Source: Clostridiaceae bacterium (GTDB lineage: Bacteria; Bacillota; Clostridia; Monoglobales; Firm-18). From it: a stretch of DNA of 23,497 bases. Below, in pieces: positions 18,537-23,497 of the stretch (positions are counted from its first letter, which is position 1; the number at the start of each line of letters is the position of its first letter). The notes below the pieces were generated by a model. The model was not told where the DNA came from, did no database searches, and saw only the letters and a program-made list of their open reading frames with translations. Both the position numbers and the translations under genes were made by a program. The DNA lies in contig JAAZFB010000067.1 of the NCBI GenBank assembly GCA_012511915.1, positions 1 through 23,497 of the forward strand, written 5' to 3'.

Positions 18537-18595
18537 GTGATGGGTAGCTTTGTATTTATGGCGTTACCCAAGCTTAAAAAAACGAAAGGATGGTT

Positions 18596-21040
18596 ATGAA
18601 AATGAAAATGAAAAGAGCTTTAACGTTATTTATTTCTATGGTAATGTTGTTTTCGGCAGTTGCTACAACAGGCTTTGCAGAAAAAATATACCCGGAAAAG
18701 GTTTATCAGCTTGGTATTGACAGTAATACGGTTTGGAAGTACCTTGATGATAATACAGACCCTGCCGGTGATTCTTCAAGTGCTGGATATGAGCGAACCT
18801 CATGGGCTGCACCAGACTTCGATGATAGTCGATGGAAAACAGCGAATGGGCCATTTGGAGCTAAAAAAGGCGGCGCAGATTTAGGATATGGCTATGTTGC
18901 AGATACAGTTTTATTAGGCTGCGAGGGAACAAATTGTATTCCTACATATTTTTTCAGAACGGAATTTGAAGTTCCGACGCTTTCGGGTATGACAAAGCTT
19001 GTGGGGGATATTCAGTATGATGACGGCGCAATCATATATATTAACGGAAAGAAAGCAGCTACATTAGATGATACCGCCGTTACACCTGAAAAAAAGGCGC
19101 TGTGTCACCCTATTGACAGCAATACGGTTCACGGGGGTTCAAATTATCGCTATTTTACGCAAATAACCTTTGAGGTATATGATTTGAGTATACTGAAACA
19201 AGGTAAAAATACAATTGCCGTTGAGCTGCATAACGGAAATGCGACCTCAGATAATATCTGGTTTAACATGACAAACCTGAGGCTTGTTGACGAACCGATT
19301 GAGCACGTAACAAATCTCTGTATATCTATGGGGGATGATGAAAGCAAGGCAAATTTCACTTGGCATTCAACTAAAAAAGACGCAAATACTTTGAGTTTTG
19401 TTAAAAAGAGTGAATTAATTGACGGTGCAATGCCGGAGAATGTACAGAAAATTTCGACAACTACCATTATGTCAAATGATATAAATAAATACTGTAATAA
19501 AGCAACTGTTACCGGGCTTGAACCGGATACTGAATATGTATATATGATTAGTGGAAACGGATTTCAAAGTAATCAGTACACATTCAAAACAGGTGCAAAA
19601 GGCAATTTCAACTTCGCATGTTTGGCGGACGCACAAATTGGCGCAAGCTTTGGAGATGCCAGCAGTGGGGTTTTTAATAAGGATACAGATACAGAAGAAT
19701 GGAAAAGAACTTTGTATAGGCTTGATAATGAAGAGCAATTCTCTGATATATCTTTTGTTTTTTCCCTTGGCGACCAGGTGAATAAGGCGTGGAACGAAGA
19801 TGAATACGATAGGTTTCTTGACCACGATTTCTTTAAAAAATACCGTGTGGCAACTGTAATCGGAAATCACGATACCAATTCCAATGCATATAGTCAGCAT
19901 TTTAACATTGCCAACGAATCGTCACAGTACGGAGTAACAGTTGCCGGAGGTGACAGCTATTTTGTATACAATGATGTTCTGTTTATAGTTTTGAATAATG
20001 CAAATGAGTTGGAATCGGCTGACGAGCATAAAGCGTTTATGGAACAGGTGATGGAAGAAACAAAGAATATCAATTTTAAATGGAAGATTGTTGCCATGCA
20101 CGAGTCGGTTTATACGGTATCTAATCATGCGAATGACAGCCATATAATTGCCCCCGAAGGCTTCAGAAACAATATTGCGCCTATATTTGAAGAAATGGGC
20201 ATTGACGTTGTACTGCAAGGGCACGACCATGTTTATTGCCGCACATATATTATGGATGGGATTGAACCGATTACAGAATCGGAAAATTATTTTTACGGAA
20301 AAGGAAGGGATAAAGCTCCGACAGCGGTTAGCAATCCTGACGGAATACTGTATTTAACGCTTAATTCCGCCACCAAAGCCAAGAGCTATAAAATAAAAGA
20401 TCAGGATTTTCCTTTTGCCGCAGTAAAAAATCAGGAGCACATACCCAATGTATCAAAAATAGAAATTACCGACGGAAAATTCTCGGTTGTAACATACCGA
20501 ACCACAGATATGACGGTAGTTGATGAGTTTACAATATACCGTGATTCGGCTGCGAAAGCATTTAAAGACATAGACGAGAATGATTGGTTTTACAATGATG
20601 TGGATTTAATGGGGAAAAACGGCATTATAAGCGGTGTATCAGGCGACAGATTTGAACCTTATACACCTGCAACAAGGGGGATGACAGCTGCTGTTCTGTA
20701 TAGAATGAAAGGCAGTCAGCCTGAAACGGGAAACTTGGATTTTGCCGACATACCGGTTGACAGTTATTTTAGTAAGGCTGCTTCATGGGCTGTATATTCA
20801 GGAATTATGCCCGGGACAGACAATTATATATTTGCACCCGAACAAAACATAACATACAAGCAATTTGCAAATGCATTATATCATTATGCGGCACCAAAGA
20901 ATAATCCGGAAACTGATGCAATAAAATGGTGTGAGGATAATGGGGTAGATTGCGGCGTAAATGATGATGAGGAAATATCACGAGCACAAATGGTTTCAAT
21001 GATAAGCAAATTGAAGAAAATAGTAGATACTGTTCAATAA
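18596..21040 (+). CDS. Secreted SLH-anchored metallophosphoesterase (purple acid phosphatase-like layout)
   Basis: This is an 814-residue exported phosphoesterase. ATG 18596 is chosen because AAAGGA (18585-18590) lies 5 bases before it; ATG 18590 overlaps that site and ATG 18602 is also possible. The signal peptide ends near TTGFA. Residues ~35-235 are a galactose-binding-like jelly roll, and ~240-335 an FN3-like domain like that ahead of purple acid phosphatases. The calcineurin-like domain has D345-A-Q, GD393Q, GNH425D, MH502ES and GH543DH545, a complete metal-binding set. The first motif, DAQIGAS, is close to the DPQIG form of related clostridial proteins rather than DxH. Three SLH repeats fill ~654-814; only SRAQ keeps a fairly normal signature, while TRGM and TYKQ are degenerate. 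It likely releases phosphate from substrates at the cell wall. A terminator follows. Confidence 0.87.
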   Translation: MKMKMKRALTLFISMVMLFSAVATTGFAEKIYPEKVYQLGIDSNTVWKYLDDNTDPAGDSSSAGYERTSWAAPDFDDSRWKTANGPFGAKKGGADLGYGYVADTVLLGCEGTNCIPTYFFRTEFEVPTLSGMTKLVGDIQYDDGAIIYINGKKAATLDDTAVTPEKKALCHPIDSNTVHGGSNYRYFTQITFEVYDLSILKQGKNTIAVELHNGNATSDNIWFNMTNLRLVDEPIEHVTNLCISMGDDESKANFTWHSTKKDANTLSFVKKSELIDGAMPENVQKISTTTIMSNDINKYCNKATVTGLEPDTEYVYMISGNGFQSNQYTFKTGAKGNFNFACLADAQIGASFGDASSGVFNKDTDTEEWKRTLYRLDNEEQFSDISFVFSLGDQVNKAWNEDEYDRFLDHDFFKKYRVATVIGNHDTNSNAYSQHFNIANESSQYGVTVAGGDSYFVYNDVLFIVLNNANELESADEHKAFMEQVMEETKNINFKWKIVAMHESVYTVSNHANDSHIIAPEGFRNNIAPIFEEMGIDVVLQGHDHVYCRTYIMDGIEPITESENYFYGKGRDKAPTAVSNPDGILYLTLNSATKAKSYKIKDQDFPFAAVKNQEHIPNVSKIEITDGKFSVVTYRTTDMTVVDEFTIYRDSAAKAFKDIDENDWFYNDVDLMGKNGIISGVSGDRFEPYTPATRGMTAAVLYRMKGSQPETGNLDFADIPVDSYFSKAASWAVYSGIMPGTDNYIFAPEQNITYKQFANALYHYAAPKNNPETDAIKWCEDNGVDCGVNDDEEISRAQMVSMISKLKKIVDTVQ

Positions 21041-21052
21041 TGAGGATTAGTA

Positions 21053-21077
21053 TAAATTAAATCAATAATTTAATTTA
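21053..21077. repeat. AT-only perfect inverted repeat between convergent genes
   Basis: TAAATTAAAT pairs perfectly with ATTTAATTTA around a CAATA loop (10-bp stem, 5-base loop). It has no G or C, so it would be a weak hairpin. It lies 18 bases before a second hairpin of identical stem and loop length. Confidence 0.6.
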
Positions 21078-21095
21078 GGTACAGTATAACTCAGC

Positions 21096-21124
21096 TATTG
21101 ACAAAAAAAGTTTGTCAATATTTT
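21096..21124 (+). terminator. Intrinsic terminator after the SLH phosphoesterase gene
   Basis: TATTGACAAA and TTTGTCAATA form a perfect 10-bp stem around an AAAAG loop, followed directly by TTTT. It lies 55 bases after the phosphoesterase stop and just before the 3' end of the convergent yitT-like gene. The U-tract is on the + side only, so it should mainly end rightward transcription. Confidence 0.7.
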
Positions 21125-21139
21125 AAATGAGGAATAGTA

Positions 21140-21976
21140 TTACTGTTCCTTAAAACCTTCGCCCAAAATCTTGCGCGCCTCGGAAATAATAACGAAGGCT
21201 TCTTTGTCTATTTTCTTTACTATATTCATAAGAATATGAAGCTCTTTGCTCTTTACTATACACAAAAGCATAAGCCCATCTTTCCCGTGATAAAGCCCTT
21301 TACTGTAAATTCCGGTAACGCCCCTCTCAATTGTGTCCAAAATTTCTTTTGCAATCACATTGCTTTTTTCAGAAATTATAAATACCGATTTTGCGTAATC
21401 TCCCCTGACCATTATCATATCAGTAACCTTTGTGCTGACATAAAGGGAAAGCACTGAGTAGAACATTATTGTATAATCTCTGAAAACCATTCCGGATGTT
21501 AGAATGATTAACGCATCTATAATGAGAATAAAAGTTGCTAAAGAAATATACGGTATAGCTTTATTAAGTATTATTGCTGCAAAATCACTGCCACCGGTTG
21601 AAGCATCTTTAAGTACGACAAGCCCTACTCCCACTCCAACCAGTGTTCCGCCGAAAATAGCAGAAATCATCATGTCATCACAATAGTAGCTAATGTAGGA
21701 TGTTAACTGTAAAAAAACAGATAAAAATACAATCCCGACAAGAGTTTTTACTATTGATGACTTTGGCAGAGTTTTGTATCCGATGACAAAAAGTATCAAG
21801 TTTAAAACCAGTGTTGATAACGACATCGGTATTCTGAATACATAGAGAAATATGGTTGCTAATCCACCGACTCCGCCGGTTGATATTTTGTTGGGTGCAA
21901 GGAAAACGTTTATCCCTAAAGCAAGGATAAGCGATCCGATAATTATATGTAGATAGTCAAACAATCCTTTTTTCAT
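21140..21976 (-). CDS. YitT family membrane protein (DUF161 plus DUF2179)
   Basis: This 278-residue inner-membrane protein has about six hydrophobic segments (near 8-27, 50-67, 74-95, 103-122, 145-162 and 168-181). It ends in a soluble DUF2179-type domain (~195-270, with GVTGIYSKGLY and VIISEARKILG). The paired STGG motifs (32-35, 126-129) reflect the internal duplication typical of YitT proteins. Length and layout are normal and the gene looks intact. The physiological role of the family is not firmly established. It starts 6 bases after the alanine dehydrogenase stop and has no clear Shine-Dalgarno sequence, so it is probably translationally coupled to that gene; interruption of the upstream gene could reduce its expression. 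Confidence 0.9.
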   Translation of the reverse strand: MKKGLFDYLHIIIGSLILALGINVFLAPNKISTGGVGGLATIFLYVFRIPMSLSTLVLNLILFVIGYKTLPKSSIVKTLVGIVFLSVFLQLTSYISYYCDDMMISAIFGGTLVGVGVGLVVLKDASTGGSDFAAIILNKAIPYISLATFILIIDALIILTSGMVFRDYTIMFYSVLSLYVSTKVTDMIMVRGDYAKSVFIISEKSNVIAKEILDTIERGVTGIYSKGLYHGKDGLMLLCIVKSKELHILMNIVKKIDKEAFVIISEARKILGEGFKEQ

Positions 21977-21982
21977 AAACTG

Positions 21983-23098
21983 TTAACTAAAAATATCGTC
22001 TGGTGAGAAAAATACCTGACCGTATTTTTCAGCTGTTTCCAAAAGCGTAAGCTTTCCATACCAGAAAGAAAGACCTCTACGAAGCCCTTTGTTGTCTTTG
22101 AGCGCACCTTCTACACCTTTTTGTGCAATTTCCTTTGCATATGGGAGAGTTGCCGAAGAAAGCTTAATAGAAGCTGTTCTTGAAAATGCAGACGGAATAT
22201 TATCAACGCAGTAGTGGAGAATTCCCTCTTCATAATAAATCGGGTCGTCATGTGTTGTAGAACGACAAGTTTCAACCGCTCCGGCATCATCGCATGCAAC
22301 ATCGATTATAACAGCACCTTTTTTCATTATGCAAAGGTCCTCCCTGCAAATCAGATGATCCGTGCGTGTTTTTGGCCACAAAATACAGTTAATAACTGCA
22401 ACGGAGGTTTTAAGACAGTTTATAATGTTTTCATGTGTTGATTACAAAAACTCAACGTTTGACGGAAGTAGCTCTCTTGCTTTTGCCATTGCTTCATAAT
22501 TTATATCAAGCATTGTGACCTTGTTGCCGAAAGAAGCGGCAAGCTCGGCTGCACCCATGCCTGAGTAGCCGCAACCTATAATTGTAATCTTAGGTGTTTC
22601 AACTCCGCGAACATTTGCCAGTAATGTTCCCGGTCCGCCGTGAACCGACTGGGAGTAATAAAGTGCCGCAAGAAACCCTCCCTTTCCTGCAAGCTCACTC
22701 ATAGGAGCAAGAAGCGGAAATTGCTTATTTTCGTCAATTATATCCTCATAAGCTATACCAATAATTTTGCTGTCGAGCAGAGCCTTGTTCATATCAGGAT
22801 GAGCATTTGAATGAAGGTAAGTAAAAACTATTTTTCCTTCATTCATGTATTTATACTCATCAGGGAGAATTTCCTTAACCTTATAAATCATTTCTGATTT
22901 TTCAAACACATCATCTGCGTTGGTTAATATTTCTGCTCCCGCTTTTTTATAATCTTCGTCAGAAAAACCACATCCGATTCCTGCACCTTTTTGAACATAT
23001 ACTGTGTTCTTACATCTCACAAGCTCGGCTGCTGCATCAGGTGTAACAGCTACCCTATATTCGTTGTTTTTTATTTCTTTTGGTACTCCGATAATCAT
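21983..23098 (-). pseudogene. ald: Alanine dehydrogenase, interrupted by one in-frame TAA
   Basis: Read through one stop, this frame gives 371 codon positions, the normal length for alanine dehydrogenase (L-alanine to pyruvate and ammonia with NAD). The canonical residues fall at their usual numbers: R15 in NNEYRVAVTP, K75 in YKVKEILP, H96 in YLHSNAHPD, the nucleotide-binding GCGYSG at 175-180, and D270 in IDVACD. Codon 219 (22442-22444 on the reverse strand) is TAA, directly after SNVEFL; the frame then continues STHENIINCLK and WPKTRTDHL without an indel. A strong ribosome binding site (AAGGAGATT) precedes ATG 23098. As written, the two pieces (22442-23098 and 21983-22381) would not make a working enzyme, because catalytic D270 lies beyond the stop. 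The WPKTRTDHLICRED segment marks a branch distinct from the Bacillus type. Confidence 0.88.
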
Positions 23099-23117
23099 TT
23101 TAATCTCCTTTTCTGCT

Positions 23118-23123
23118 ATTATA
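23118..23123 (-). promoter_or_regulatory. Possible -10 box for the alanine dehydrogenase gene
   Basis: On the reverse strand this reads TATAAT, about 20 bases before the start codon. No convincing -35 box lies 16-18 bases further upstream, so the call is weak. Confidence 0.3.
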
Positions 23124-23172
23124 CTAAATCCGATTTATTGCATGTGCTATTTTTTTTAGAGGAATATTATTC

Positions 23173-23201
23173 TTTACTTTTAATATTCTTTGTTTTATAA
23201 T
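23173..23201 (+). promoter_or_regulatory. Predicted sigma-A promoter for the AraC-type regulator
   Basis: TTTACT (-35, four of six matches to TTGACA), a 17-base spacer and a perfect TATAAT (-10, 23196-23201). It lies about 80 bases before ATG 23281, in the 182-base divergent gap between the regulator and the alanine dehydrogenase gene. Confidence 0.4.
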
Positions 23202-23280
23202 GATTATAACACCAATAATTGCGGGTATCTTGCCATTTTTTTAAAATATAGTGCCAATTGTTGTTTTGTTTGGAGGAAGT

Positions 23281-23497
23281 ATGAACGCTAAATTTGCAAT
23301 AGAAAGAGAAAGATATAATAAACTCTATTATATGGAATATGAAAACGACCAATGCCTACCACATTTCCATTCACAAATTGAGTTATACTTTATTGAAAAC
23401 GGTGAAATGGACATCATAGTAAATAACCATAAAAAAACACTACGCGAGTGAGAATTGGCACTTTCTTTAAGTTATGAAACTCATCAGTATATAACGA
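23281..23497 (+). pseudogene. AraC-type regulator N terminus, in-frame TGA, runs off window
   Basis: The first 56 residues (from ATG 23281, after the strong site TGGAGGAAG) look like the N-terminal cupin domain of AraC family regulators: LPHFHSQIELYFIENGEMDI. Codon 57 is TGA (23449-23451), but the same frame continues ELALSLSYETHQYIT to the window edge. That is how such domains usually proceed after LREG, so the TGA stands where a Gly codon (GGA) would be expected. The DNA-binding domain, if present, is beyond the window. As written only a fragment would be made. A regulator divergent from ald and yitT could control them, but that is inference. Confidence 0.68.

Noticed and set aside
18541..18570. 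Hairpin TGGGTA/TACCCA before the phosphoesterase gene as a terminator
   Set aside because: The stem is only 6 bp with an 18-base loop and is followed by an A-rich rather than T-rich stretch.
19472..19900. Antisense open frame of 142 codons opposite the phosphoesterase
   Set aside because: It lies wholly opposite a conserved metal-site coding region, has Cys/Ile-rich shadow composition and no ribosome binding site.
10617..23451. Alternative genetic code or TAG reassignment (for example pyrrolysine or a suppressor code)
   Set aside because: TAG ends apparently complete genes at 3967-3969 and 17026-17028, and TAA and TGA also end intact genes in the window. The three interruptions use three different stop codons, so one reassigned codon cannot explain them.
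23449..23451. Selenocysteine at the TGA in the AraC-type gene
   Set aside because: The expected residue is Gly, not Cys, and regulator cupin domains are not known selenoproteins; no redox motif surrounds the site.

Overview
The window looks like chromosome of an anaerobic, Gram-positive Clostridia-type bacterium (Bacillota). This rests on S-layer homology (SLH) domains in secreted proteins, AAGGAGG-type ribosome binding sites with frequent TTG starts, a copper-amine-oxidase-N-like stalk domain, a YitT family membrane protein and an AT-leaning composition. The genus cannot be named from the sequence. Coding density is very high and there are no RNA genes, IS elements, CRISPR arrays or gene-free stretches over 300 bases.

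Region 1 (1-13835, all +) encodes a secreted, cell-surface polysaccharide-binding and degrading set. It starts with a 5'-truncated surface protein made of ~350-residue tandem repeats. Next is a multidomain polysaccharide lyase of the heparinase II type (PL21-like), whose catalytic and zinc residues fall in near-exact register with the known enzyme. A secreted LamG-like protein follows, then a large SLH-anchored protein overlapping it by ATGA. The SLH gene is cut by one in-frame TAG inside its first SLH repeat.

Region 2 (13869-18536, +) encodes cytoplasmic enzymes in tight, partly overlapping order: a D-2-hydroxyacid dehydrogenase family protein, a TIM-barrel sugar isomerase/epimerase family protein, an M20 amidohydrolase and a class C beta-lactamase-fold serine hydrolase. 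They plausibly process breakdown products of the surface lyase, but the substrate is not evident. Region 3 (18596-21040, +) is an SLH-anchored secreted metallophosphoesterase, closed by a hairpin terminator.

Region 4 (21140-23098, -) converges on that terminator: a yitT-like gene and, upstream of it, an alanine dehydrogenase gene interrupted by a single in-frame TAA. Region 5 (23281 to the end, +) is the start of a divergent AraC-type regulator, interrupted by an in-frame TGA.

The most unusual property of the window is that three separate genes are each broken by exactly one in-frame stop codon (TAG, TAA, TGA) with the frame perfectly preserved on both sides. All three stop codons also end intact genes here, so simple codon reassignment does not explain it. 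Real nonsense mutations, sequence errors or readthrough are the candidates.
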